The position numbers and the translations under genes were made by a program. Under the pieces are notes generated by a model that did no database searches, had not been told where the DNA came from, and saw nothing but the letters and a program-made list of their open reading frames with translations. DNA of 64,000 bases from contig JAGEMR010000056.1 of assembly GCA_021030915.1 (NCBI GenBank), positions 118,414 through 182,413 on the forward strand, in the 5' to 3' direction. Shown here one piece after another: positions 1 through 10,522 of this stretch (the first letter of the stretch is position 1; each line of letters begins with the position of its first letter). The stretch comes from Astrothelium macrocarpum. Its lineage: Eukaryota > Ascomycota > Dothideomycetes > Trypetheliales > Trypetheliaceae.

Positions 1-1272
1 GTTACACCTACCATGAGTTCGTTGACCTTTTCTGGAGACACTGGCGGCTTCCATTCGATGACCTGTACTAATGATGAGCTTTCACTATAACCATTCTCTT
101 CCGAGTGCCTACCTCATGTCCTAGCTTCTCTAAAGTTCTGGCTACAATGTCCAAGGCCCTACGTACTGGAGGGTGCAGTGTCACGACACCATCGTGTTTC
201 AACAAGCCAAAAGCAAGCTTATGCTCATGCCCTATCGAGTTGACAATGTCTAATATCTCCTTTTCTTGATCATCTCTCCATGGCAGTTCGTGAACCAGGG
301 GATCGTGAAGCCACGGTTGCTGACTGAGCAGGGCTTTGGTGGCAAGGCGTAATCCGCTAACAGAAGTCGCCAGAGGGCCAACAACAGAAAGCACTGAATT
401 CTGTCCGTCCATGGAATTGGCCATTCCCTCATAAGGTAACCTACCTGAAGAAGGCCGAAGTCCGAAGATACCGTTGAAACCGGCAGGGATGCGAATCGAG
501 CCACCGATATCTGTCCCAAAACCGAGTGGAGAGCCTCGTAGACTAATCAGAGCTCCCTCTCCACCAGAGCTACCCCCACTGCTGAGATTTCGGTTCTTGG
601 GGTTCCAGGTATATTCAATAATGTTGTTTACCGTCTCACCTGCCATCAGAGTGTGCGGTACACTTGTTTTGCAATAGAGTACAGCTCCAAGATTTCGAAG
701 CTCTCTGACCATCTCGCTTTCAAATATTTTTTCTTTTTTTGTACCCTTCTTGCCTTCAAACGTTCCTATCCAACCAACATACCCCATGCTCGTCTCCACA
801 TCCTTGACATGGAACTGATCTTTCAAACTGATGGGTATACCATGTAACGGGCCAATCGGCTTCTTGTGCGTGGCATAGTAATCGTCCAATTCCTGAGCAT
901 TCTTTATAGCAGCGTCGAAAAAGGTTTCATGTAAACAAGACACCTTTCAAAGTCAACTAATTGCAAATGGGGGTTTCAAGGGTTCGATGGTACCAATTGA
1001 TGGGCAAGAGCTGCACGGTGGCAGAAGGCTTTTGCTACGTCGACGGCCTTCCATTGACCAGTCTTGGTCTTTTTGCCAATCCCAACAGCGTTTGTCTCTG
1101 TGATTTCGATTTCCTTCTCATTGAGATACTGTTGGATGAATTTGCCTGTCACGTCACGCTGTTCCCCAGCAGAAGGAACATGGGAGATACGCCACTCTTC
1201 AGGGATTGACGCGTTTATAGCGTCGCGTTTTTCTCTTGCAGTCACTTTCCAGTCTTTTCCTTCTGCACTCAT
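1..1272 (-). CDS. Amidase (acetamidase-like), 3' part cut by window edge
   Basis: Amidase-signature enzyme expected to hydrolyse a small amide to acid and ammonia in the cytosol. Exons on the minus strand: 994-1272 (93 codons), 113-943 (277 codons), then from 62 downward. Introns 944-993 and 63-112 are both 50 bp and GT-AG. A further GT donor may lie at about position 11, and the rest is outside the window. The Ser-cisSer-Lys triad is visible: Lys134 in PISLKDQF, Ser219 in the GGSSGG loop and Ser242 in GTDIGGSIR. The N-terminal segment with RISHVP and the GPLHGIPISLKD core resemble fungal acetamidases; the true substrate is unknown. The start is the first ATG of the open frame. A single GATA-type site (TGATAG, 1465-1470) lies upstream, which would fit nitrogen control but is weak evidence. 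Confidence 0.9.
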
Positions 1273-1782
1273 AGTGATATTCTATAAACCCAACCAAGTC
1301 GCTTGGAAAAGACTGAAAACAATTTACGACTTCTGTCGCAAGAATTCACCGCGTTCGATATCTCTCTAATACATTCACCTAGCTCTCACGTGTGATCATC
1401 TTCAGGCGGGGCAGGCTGTCTCCTTCCTAAATATTTACTAGGGAGACCGGCGTGCAATTTGATCTGATAGAACAGCTGTCTCAATTGGGCAGGTCAGATA
1501 CGCCATGTCAGAGGGTTCCGGTGGGGCTCTTTAACTCAATGACGTGTACCCGCTTTCGGACGCGCGCTGTGACATGATGGTGGGGTGGCAGGTGTCAAAA
1601 TGAAAAGTATCTGATATCTAGGCATAGAATCTGAGTTTGAATGTTAATAAGGTACATGCATGCATATTGATTATGCAGCCAAGTCAATAGCTTCCCTCTG
1701 GTAAGATGTCATCTGGATACCCAGCCCCGGCAGGCAACGCCAACGCTATGCTAAATGCTTAAACGAGAAAGAGATTGGCTGA
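1273..1782. other. Intergenic, amidase promoter and tfb3 3' flank
   Basis: No gene seen. It holds the 5' flank of the amidase and the 3' flank of tfb3. One TGATAG element at 1465-1470 could bind a GATA-type nitrogen regulator; nothing else stands out. Confidence 0.5.
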
Positions 1783-2945
1783 TCAAAAAACATCTTCCGC
1801 CTTGACTTTTACTGCGTCGGTATTACCCTCTATCACAGCATTTGATGCAGCTATTCCTGAACCTGGAACAATGGAGGAAAGCTCCTTTCCGGCCATTTCA
1901 TCACCAATAAAGACACCCAATCCAGAAAATGCGTCGCAAAGTGCCCGGTTATAGAATTCTTTGAAGTCATAGCCTCCAACATTATGTCGCAGATCTTGCT
2001 TGAATGATTTGAGCCAATCAACATCGTAGTCGTCTTGTAAAACATAATAGTCTCTAGCGTCTGAGAGGCCGCCAAAAGGATCATATGGCTTCTCCGGCTC
2101 GGGCTCAACCTTCTGCTTGAGCCCTTTGATTAAGATCCCTTTCGTTAATGCTCCGTTCGATTCATTCGGCACATGCTGCTGTTTTTCCAGTGCTGCTTTT
2201 CGGGCCGAAGCTTTCTTCAGTACAATCTTATGACCTTGTTCAGTTATTCTGGCAGCGTTGCCATCCCCCGTAGCAAGCTTGTTGATGATATCTTGACGGC
2301 CTTCCTCGCGTTCTCGTCGAAATTCTTCCTCTTCTCTACGTGCAGCCTCACGCCTTAGTTTTGCTTGCTCCTGCTCCATTGCTCGTCGCATCTCTGCGGA
2401 TTGCGACTCTTGGCTGGCAAGTGCTTTGTTTTCTAATATGCTTTGCTCATTCTCCAGCCTATATGCTTCCAACTTTCTCTCCGACTGCTCAAGGTCAATC
2501 TTACGTATAAGATTGAATGTAAGGTCTTCTACGTCGTTTAGGTAGTTGTTGTAGTCTAGAATGGTATCGAAGTCCTCTTCTCGTTTATTGAACACATCTG
2601 CTACTCTACGGCGAATATCAACTTCCCGCTCTACTTGGATATCCTCAAAAGTCTGCTTCCGAAACTTGTTCTTTCGTAGCGTCCTTCTGCAACCAGCTAC
2701 AGGACACTGTGCAGGGCCTTGAGAGAATATACGGTCGACGCACGATTCGCACATCTTATGATAACATTCCGGGTTGACTAGAAAGCGCATGTTGGGATTG
2801 AGGTACCGTGAGGTCTTGCATACGGGGCATATGTCTTTTGAAGAGTCAGTAATAGCTACTACGTATCAAAGTTCAAGGTCTTACCTTCTTCATCACTCGC
2901 GCGATTTGCCACGCTGGCGCTGCCGCGCTGAGCGACTCGAGCCAT
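1783..2945 (-). CDS. tfb3: CDK-activating kinase assembly factor MAT1/Tfb3 (TFIIH subunit)
   Basis: TFIIH subunit that tethers the Kin28/CDK7-cyclin H kinase to core TFIIH in the nucleus. Exons 2885-2945 and 1783-2834, intron 2835-2884 (50 bp). The join gives 370 residues, somewhat longer than yeast or human homologues. The split is inside the N-terminal RING finger: exon 1 ends just before the CPVC pair and exon 2 carries NPECYHKMCESC and CPVAGC, completing a C3HC4 RING. It is followed by the conserved MAT1 helical region (KFRKQTFEDIQVEREVDIRRRV) and a Glu/Arg-rich coiled coil. Reading only the longest open frame would start inside the RING at a Met and lose half the zinc ligands. Divergent from the URI-like gene. 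Confidence 0.95.
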
Positions 2946-3207
2946 CGTCCCGGAGCTTGTGTGCGGTTCCAGATGGTGTCCTTGTTAAGCGCAATTCAGT
3001 CTGTGCATTCTTTCAAAAGCTAAGGTATTCCAAACGATCAACAAGGTACCTTACGTATCTGCCTAATTTAAAGTACAAGGCGGTGAAACTATACGTCATT
3101 CTGCCGAAACTTTCTCCAGCGGACCGCTGGACCATCACTCATGACGAAGAACCTCCCCTGAATATGGATGCACTGGTCGTGGTCTCAGTCCTGATCTTAT
3201 CGCAAAC
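2946..3207. promoter_or_regulatory. Shared divergent promoter, tfb3 / URI-like gene
   Basis: 262 bp separate the start codons of two divergent genes, so both promoters must lie here or overlap the 5' ends. No TATA box or named operator is obvious. Confidence 0.5.
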
Positions 3208-5043
3208 ATGGTCCCGCCGGTGATTCATGAAGTTGAGCACATTGAGCGCCAACATATTCTTCTAGAAGACAATCTCACCAAGCTTACGAAGTCTCTACGG
3301 CACTGGCAAACTTGGGAGGCAGAATATGAAGGGTTGAAGGAAGAAATTCTGGCCTTGGAAGGCGAGCCGGACTGCAAAACCTTGATACGTGTTGGACGAG
3401 AATTTGGTGGTAACTTGGTCAACGAAGAGGAGATCAAAGACTTGCTTGGTATACCGAAAGGATCAGAGCGCAAAAGCAAGCAGGCTGTCTCACAGCGCAG
3501 CAGGAATCAGGTCGTGGAACTAACTTCTCGGCGGCAAGACTATGTTCAACAGAACATCAAAACACTACAAAAACAAGTAGAAGGGTTGGAAAGTCAACTC
3601 GAGGCATTGCTGCCAACCAATGAAATTGAAGCCTTGGAATCAAAAGACGAAGACCTACCGTTAACAGACATCACCGAGCACCTAGACGAAGATGATAATA
3701 TTGTTTCATTTACTACGTCCAACGCTGCTGAAGTTGAGCCCAAAGTTCGTGAGGTGCTTCAAAAAGCCGGTATCAAAGACATTGAACAAGGGATTTCGTC
3801 CGCGGACTTTAGCCAAGATAGTGCCAATGATGGATTGGACCTGAGACATTCAAACACAGATACGCCTAGATCTGCGGCCAAAACGCAGAGTCCGATTTCA
3901 GAAACTGGACCCCTTGACAATTCGGACAAAAAGCCGGCACGGAAATCTGTGTCGTTTGCAGAAGACACAAAGCCTTCAGCTCCTGAAAACGAGCATCAGA
4001 AGGATTTGGTTTTTACTCAAGATGGGCCTACTGCACTCGACATCGCAAAAGATCTACCATTGGGAGCACGTTTGATGGAGCTTGACGACGACGATAACCC
4101 TATAGGAACAACTACGGTCGTGTCAAAGGCGGAATCGCCCGAAGATGCCGCTCTTAGACGTGAAATGCTTCAGTACAATATGGAACAGGTTGGTGCCATT
4201 GTTGCTGAGCTCGACTTGGAAGAGGGCGTCTCCGATGGTAGTTATGATGATTACGAAGATGACCTGGACGGCTTAGAGGACAGTGACCGCACGAGCGATT
4301 TCGATGATGAAGATCAATTTGGGAGGACTAGCAATAGGGTAATCACAAATGACTATCGCAGGGAAATGCTCGAGCTAGAAAGGAAATTGGATGCGCGCAT
4401 GATCGAGGTGGTTGGTCCTGGTCCAGATAGTAAATTACCGGAAATGGCCGCTCCGGAGCATGTCTCGGATAACACGGGCGTGGTTCAAGGCTCGATGGAA
4501 GGCTCGGGTGAAGCGCAGCCTCGGAAGAAAAGCGTTTCTTTTGCGGAAGAGATCGACATTGCGACGTCTAGCAGCAAGCGTACTTCACAGCATAACGGCG
4601 ATGATTTTGACTCTGAGTCACGTTCCGAGAATGGACCGACATCTGGAAGAAAGCCACTGGCGGGTCATTCCACAGCAGCAAGCTCACAACCTACCAAAAC
4701 TTCGCGATTCAAAAGCGGAAGGCAAGACTCAGATCAGTCCACTGCTCGTCAAGAACCCCCTAGCGGCCCAACTGGTCAGATTCTCGCAAGCGATCTAGTG
4801 GAACGCCAGAACACAAAACGTCCGGCGGCTGTTGCGGATCCAGATGGCTTCGATCCTGTTTTACACCAGAGAGAAATTGCGAAACAATACTATGAAAAGC
4901 GCAACCAGTTGATACAGCAGCAAGGCGGGTTCATGCCTTCTCCTGAAGAGATTGACAATCCTTTGATGGAAGAGAAAGATGGAAAGATCAAAAAAGTCAG
5001 CAGATTTCGCGCTGCTAGGCTCAATCCTTCAGGCATCCGATAA
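3208..5043 (+). CDS. URI/Bud27-like unconventional prefoldin
   Basis: Single-exon 611-residue protein. Residues 1 to about 140 form the prefoldin-alpha-like coiled coil (HIERQHILLEDNLTKL, then a second helix VEGLESQLEALL). A long acidic, disordered middle follows, with DYEDDLDGLED around residue 350. The C-terminus has the short basic box ending FRAARLN that recurs at the end of fungal members (DUF3835-type). Family knowledge: URI/Bud27 proteins act in cytosolic assembly of RNA polymerases via Rpb5 and in translation initiation. Two copies of KSVSF (residues 246-250 and 441-445) fit the PP1-docking pattern [RK]xVxF; human URI is reported to bind PP1. The start is the first ATG, immediately preceding the conserved helix. 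Confidence 0.85.
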   Translation: MVPPVIHEVEHIERQHILLEDNLTKLTKSLRHWQTWEAEYEGLKEEILALEGEPDCKTLIRVGREFGGNLVNEEEIKDLLGIPKGSERKSKQAVSQRSRNQVVELTSRRQDYVQQNIKTLQKQVEGLESQLEALLPTNEIEALESKDEDLPLTDITEHLDEDDNIVSFTTSNAAEVEPKVREVLQKAGIKDIEQGISSADFSQDSANDGLDLRHSNTDTPRSAAKTQSPISETGPLDNSDKKPARKSVSFAEDTKPSAPENEHQKDLVFTQDGPTALDIAKDLPLGARLMELDDDDNPIGTTTVVSKAESPEDAALRREMLQYNMEQVGAIVAELDLEEGVSDGSYDDYEDDLDGLEDSDRTSDFDDEDQFGRTSNRVITNDYRREMLELERKLDARMIEVVGPGPDSKLPEMAAPEHVSDNTGVVQGSMEGSGEAQPRKKSVSFAEEIDIATSSSKRTSQHNGDDFDSESRSENGPTSGRKPLAGHSTAASSQPTKTSRFKSGRQDSDQSTARQEPPSGPTGQILASDLVERQNTKRPAAVADPDGFDPVLHQREIAKQYYEKRNQLIQQQGGFMPSPEEIDNPLMEEKDGKIKKVSRFRAARLNPSGIR

Positions 5044-5807
5044 TTCCACAACTACGATAAGAGAAATAGTCACAATCTACTTCCCCCCAAGTGCTTTTCG
5101 CTTAATGTTACTGATAACCTTCTGTTTTCCATCCTGGTAATTGTTACTGTGGAATGCGTCAACTTTTCTGGGTTCGAGAGAATGCAGAGAGGCACATAAG
5201 GATTGTGTCAAACTCAAGGCTGCTGTCCTGTAAAGGGCCAAGTATGCTAAGTGCGCCTGTCAATGAGCTGCTGCTCTGAATAAGGTCAAGCGTGCTAGAC
5301 GGGTGCACGGGGTTTACCAATACATCAATCCTTTGACTATTTCCAAGATAAAATGGTTTGTCAATGGGATAGTTTCGGAGTCCACTCAATGGGAACTATC
5401 TTCGTAGCAAGCCGTACATGCCTTTCTGAAATGTGTTCCGTTGTTAGAGGTTTCAATCATTTCAGAGATTGTACCCGAATTTTGCATTGGGACCATCAAC
5501 AGCTTGGCTTTTTTGGTGAGGAAAAAGTCCAACATGATCATCCCTACCCATTAAAACTCAATCATCGTAGCGAACTTGCACAAAATTTGGCAAGCTGGGG
5601 CGAGCTTGGTGGTTTTGCGCCTTATTCATATCAACATGGATCTCTTCCTCGATCCTCATTCAGACGACAGGTATGTTAAAGCCTTTTCTGGCCGTGACAC
5701 TTAGCTAGCTTTCTAACTCTATATTACGCAACTTCTATCTTCAATCAATGTTTCTATTACTACAGCCCTAGTAGAAATTTATCTATTTGTTTTCTTTTCT
5801 CTCATTT
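5044..5807. other. Intergenic between URI-like gene and P450-1
   Basis: Convergent 3' flanks of two genes. An ATG-initiated 108-codon frame at 5353-5679 (+) has no recognisable motif and ends in a possible donor (CAG/GTATGT). I do not call it a gene. Confidence 0.4.
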
Positions 5808-7583
5808 TCATTTCTCTCTCACTACCCTTCTAACTTCTAGAGTCGCGGTTTTCGACGGGAGGGGTGACGAACTGAAGTACTGTCCTGCAGGTCTCTCCGG
5901 CAAGACCTTAACATCATAGTTCAAGAGGATAGTCGCGATAATCTGCTTGATCTCAGCTGTTGCTAGAAACCTCCCAGGACATGTAGAGGCCCCATAACTC
6001 CATGCAAAGTAGTCCGGTCCCGGTGCCGTTGCAGGCTTGAATCGAAGTTCGCGTTTAGCCTTTTCAACGTCCTCACTATCCATGTTCTCACTCTCGATAG
6101 CCGCTAGCTTTTCTTCATAAGGTCTCGAAGTACGAAATGCGTCGTAATTCTCCGGATCAGGGTATAAATCTGGATCATGCATGATTCCAAATGCCGGGGC
6201 ACCGACTTGGGCGCCCTGCGGAACATGCAATCCGTTCTGGAATGTATAACCACCAAGAGCAGTGACAATGCGATGCATGCTTCTCACGCCTATGCTTCTC
6301 ATCCTCATCGACTCCCTCATCGCCGAGTCCAATCTGATCAGATTATCCAATCCCGTTTTGTTGTCAAGCCCATATAGATTCTTCACAGCCTCACATTCTT
6401 CGCGCAATTGCTCCACGACTCGGGCCTCAGGTGGAGTGGAGAAGATATCTAGCAACAGGTTGCCAATTGTAATGCTCGCCGTGTGTACGCTGGCGAACGT
6501 GACGAGCAATGTGCATCGCGCAAGAGCGACTGGGTCGTTGTCGAGACGGCCGGCGAAGGCGCGCTGCTCATCCAGCACGAATTTCATGTAATCTGGAGGC
6601 TCGATCCAGGACTCTTCCGCGTGAGCACGGTCGTGGAGACGTTTCTTAGCTAAAGGGATGACGTATTTGAGAGCAGCATTCATGCAGTGCCGGTTGTAGA
6701 CGAGGATCATTGGTGCAACAAGGCTACACAAAAGACGATTAGGACTTCTTGTTAGAACAAATTAGGTTTACTTACGGCTGGATGATCGAAGGGAAAAAAT
6801 TGATCAGCATTGCTGTTAGAACGACAGTGGAAGCATATCGGAGTGCTTTTTCTTGGTAGTCTTCATTGCGACCTGATTCGCCGGTAAGCATGTATTCGAA
6901 TAAAGCTTAAAGGAATAGAACCCTACAAAGCGGCAAGCCGACATAGACACGCCCGGCTACTCTTCCAATGACTTTCAAGCTCGTGTCCCATACGTTGATC
7001 TCTCGAAAATTATTCGTGTCGTTTCCAAAGAGATCTCGAAGAGCATTTTGAGCTTCGTCGAGTAAGGAAGGGCAAAGGGAAGGAATTGCCCTTGTCAAAC
7101 CTCGCAGAATTGCAGGTCGATTGGCTTCTATGGTAATAGGGTTCCCATATCCACCAAATAGATGTGGTTCTGCTATCATTTCCTTCGTGGTGGCATGAGC
7201 ATCACTTCCTTTCCCATCCATTTTGACCCACTCCTCGAGAACAGAAGCTGGTAGCATAATCTCTGGGCGCGTATAAAAGGAAGGGCAGACCCATAACTTG
7301 TTCTTCTTGCTATACTGTGGTCTTTTTCAGTTCAGCGTCATGATTCTCGGATCAAGAGTCTTACCGTCTGGTATCCATTGATTGCAATATCTCGTGCGTT
7401 GAATGGAGAACGAAGGATCGCTCGAAAACGACGGAAAATCTCTGGACGCTCGCCGACCCGAGCTAGATGGCTAGGGATGGGATCCGGTGTAAATGAATAT
7501 TTGAGTATTTGGAAACAGATCAGTGCTATGACATTGAAGAGAATAACTATAGTCACTGGATGAAGAGCGAAAGTCAACAACAT
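5808..7583 (-). CDS. Cytochrome P450 monooxygenase 1 (ent-kaurene-oxidase-like type)
   Basis: Microsomal P450 of 539 residues. Exons 7365-7583, 6927-7314, 6776-6872 and 5808-6723; introns of 50, 54 and 52 bp. The N-terminus is a membrane anchor (residues 4-28). The I-helix reads FASVHTASI, where the usual acidic/Thr pair is replaced by HT. The K-helix ExxR is ESMR and the haem loop is FAWSYGASTCPGRF, with Cys483 as thiolate ligand. The HTxx I-helix is typical of fungal P450s annotated as ent-kaurene oxidase-like (CYP68/CYP503 groups), often in secondary-metabolite clusters; the substrate cannot be read. Exon 1 (219 nt) is the same length as in P450-2, and the phase-1 intron within the PLCR codon block recurs in P450-3, so the three are probably paralogues. 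Confidence 0.9.
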
Positions 7584-8747
7584 GTTGTGTGGAAAGGCAA
7601 AGTGCTCAGAATAGATTGATGCACAATTCGAGAGAAATTGTTCAGGCCTTTCCCTGATGCTGGGAATTCTCGTCTGTAATAGACCGTTACCTGCAATCAG
7701 AGCACCAAACCAGTGCTGAACGACTACTTGAGAGAATTCAGCGAAAAAGGCGAGTAGGCATATTACCCAGGCTTCGTGTGTCCAACCCCGTAGCTAATCC
7801 GCTGACACCTCCCTGCACCTCTACATTCATGCTTCTTAGCCCGCAGTAAGAAGGCTATCGTATCATATATCCTAAGAGGTACAACAAGGACGACGTGTAG
7901 ATCAGCGCGACAGCTTGTCAGCAGCCTCACACCGGTGACTTCCTGATTCGGCTAGCTTGTGTCTAGATCAGCTCCACAGCTTCTAACTGCTTCAACACCC
8001 TACAACAATACGATCACCTTCATGGTCCTCCGAAAAAGCGCGGCATGTGTAATATTCACTGCTGACTGCATGATGAGCTCTGATAATGATCACAAGCTTG
8101 GGCAAATGCCATCCATTTACCAGAGACGGAACATTTCTGCGCGGCACGTGTTTCAGGCAAGGAAAGAATGCACAGCTCACAACGTCTTGCAAATCCTTTC
8201 GGACGGTAGTTCAGGACGGTCGAGAAAAGCAGTTCTCAAGGATGGCACGAATCAGTTTGTCCCCTTAAAAATGTGTATGACTCGCATCATCTTCTCTGCT
8301 CTACAGAGAACACATGCAATGACCTACCTAGACATAATTAGAACATTAGACAAGGTCGTAGCAGTAAGCCGAGTTCACAGACCTAGCATGCCGTCGTAAA
8401 GCCAGTACTTAGCTGAATTTGTCCCGCTGATCTTGCCGGCCTCTATACGAGCATTTCGCTCTGGCGCAAATAACCACTTTAAGCGGCTATCGATTGTTCG
8501 ACTACAGCTTCAAAAACTGTTGTTGCCAGATTCATCGCTGTCTGCCCCAACTTCGATGCTCTCCTTCCTCCTTGATTTTCTCGCCTTGTTTTTAATTTGG
8601 TCTTGCATATGGGCAGCCCTATGGTCTTCATGGTGGCTCACTTCGTTCATTTTTGGCTTTACCGATAAACATTATATCAGGAACTACGAGGAATATTCAG
8701 ACCCACAAGTCTGTTGAGAGGAAGAGAAGAGAAAATATTCAGCAAAC
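7584..8747. other. Intergenic, P450-1 promoter and 5' side of sulfotransferase-like gene
   Basis: No convincing gene. An open stretch at 8433-8717 (+) includes from 8556 a strongly hydrophobic Met-initiated segment (LDFLALFLIWSCIWAALW) that could be a small membrane peptide or an unrecognised 5' exon; I cannot join it to the next gene. Other open frames here look random. Confidence 0.35.
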
Positions 8748-9737
8748 ATGTTCGTTGAAGAGGGCATCGACGTATACTTTGCCACTATAGCTACTCAGGG
8801 CTTCGGTGCGAGCTATCATTCGACGCAATCACTTCCGCCTTTTGAAAAAAAGAGAAGCCCAAAGGGCTTGAAGATTATAGTGGTATGTTTATTATTGCGG
8901 CCAGTCTTACTTTCAATATCAACTGCAAGCGGTTCAGGTACTGACGGTTTGGCTAAAAGGCAGGTTTGCCTCGAACTGCAACCATGAGTCTTAAAGCTGC
9001 GCTCGAACAATTGGGCTACGGACCTTGCCACCATCTTCTGGAGCCGTTCCCTCAAGTGTCCAGGATACATTTCAGTGCCCTCACTCTGGAAGCCGAACCT
9101 GGCTTAGCCCGGCAGAAACGATTGGCAAGACTATTCAACAATTATGAGGTAGCCTTGGATCTCCCGGGCAGTGCATGTGTAGATGATCTGATCCAACTCT
9201 ACCCAGATGCAAAGGCAAGAAAGACACAATAACAATGATTCAGTATTAGTCAAGGTTAATGCTTGGGACTAGGTAATATTGACAAGGCGAAAGGACGGCC
9301 ATGTCTGGCTGGACAGCTACCATGGTATGGGCATCGACCCCTCGACCTACCTCTTTTGGGCCGTTGGGTTCCTAGCACCAGGTGTACGACCCTGCTCCAT
9401 ATTGATGTCCCGCTGGCTTTCCATATGCCGAGATAGATTTGGTGCATCCACTGTTGTCAGTGCGGAAATGTATGACGCACACAATGAGTGGATAAGAAAG
9501 GTCGTTCCACCGGAGAAATTACTCGAATTTGAGCCAAGTATGGGCTGGCAGCCATTGTGTGACTTTCTAGAGACAGATGCTCCACCTGCACATGTGAAAT
9601 TCCCCCATCGCAATGATCGCACAGTCATTGCAGCGAGAAAGAAAGCTGCAATGGCGATTGGCGTCGGCCTGTGGATGCTTCTACTATGGGTATTTTTCTA
9701 TGCATGGCGTTTTCTATTGGGGTGGCTTCAGCTTTGA
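8748..9737 (+). CDS. Sulfotransferase-like P-loop protein with C-terminal membrane segment
   Basis: 284 residues from exons 8748-8882, 8960-9214 and 9273-9737. Intron 1 (77 bp) ends in AAG, which is slightly weak. Intron 2 (9215-9272, 58 bp) starts with GC: AAG/GCAAGA...TAG. With these joins the PAPS-binding P-loop appears as AGLPRTATMSLKAALEQLG (residues 46-64), followed by YPDAKVILTRR, the 3'-phosphate-binding Ser/Arg region, then PPEKLLEF...GWQPLCDFL and FPHRND. This order is that of the fungal Sulfotransferase_4 family, often mislabelled NAD-epimerase. The last 30 residues are a Trp/Leu-rich membrane helix (IGVGLWMLLLWVFFYAWRFL), so the enzyme is probably tail-anchored. The N-terminal 40 residues and the start codon are uncertain. 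It lies among P450 genes and may modify the same metabolite. Confidence 0.8.
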
Positions 9738-10522
9738 CAGGCTCATTCTTCTGGGGATTATATAGAGCCTGGAATAGTGAAAAGGTTTGAAGTTTTCTAA
9801 CATGCCTTTACATTTGACCTTTGACAGTTGAGAGTCGGGAACAAACAATGGATAGCGCACTCTACTCTCATCATGAAATGGAACAACTCTGGGTCGGAAG
9901 GATAATTTAGTACGGGATAGTTATGCATTAATCGAAATATCCCGCATTATCCCAAATACTGTCTTAACTTAAAATAGGTTAGTCTAAAACATTAATAAAT
10001 AATTGCTTTTGCGCTCAAAAATAAATAGCCGGATTTGCCATCCTATGCCATCCCATTTTCCTTCCCATCCTTGGCCGAAAAAATTTTGGCCTGAAACAGA
10101 AGTTTCTTCGTCACAGGCACACCGCAATCGCGCGTTGTATCTACTTCGGGCGAAAGATGGCCAAGCAGGGGTCGAAACATTATTGTCGGTTCCAAATGGA
10201 GCTGGCGGTGTATCCGTACGCTCAGCTCTATCGTACTGCAAACCCTTGTCGAAAACCTTCGTTCATCCACAAATCCATCAGTACAATGTTTCCAGACTCA
10301 GCTATAGATTGCGTCTCAGTGAATGTCTATTTTTGATCATGTGCTGCTCATGCATTGGCCACAATGATTGCCTCTGCAAGCTAAAACGCACTGCCTAGAG
10401 GCACACTGCTGGGATATGACGGCCTGATGTAGCGGCTTTCTTCACACCACTTTTATAAAGCCAGGACGTATTATTTTGGCTTCATAGGTCTCTGAGACTA
10501 CTGTGGCACGGAAGAGTAATCT
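9738..10522. other. Intergenic, P450-2 promoter
   Basis: AT-rich around 9900-10020, no gene seen. A 131-codon frame at 10003-10398 (+) lacks motifs and overlaps an equally long opposite frame. Confidence 0.4.

Noticed and set aside
5353..5679. 108-codon frame between the URI-like gene and P450-1
   Set aside because: No motif or family resemblance; composition like intergenic DNA.
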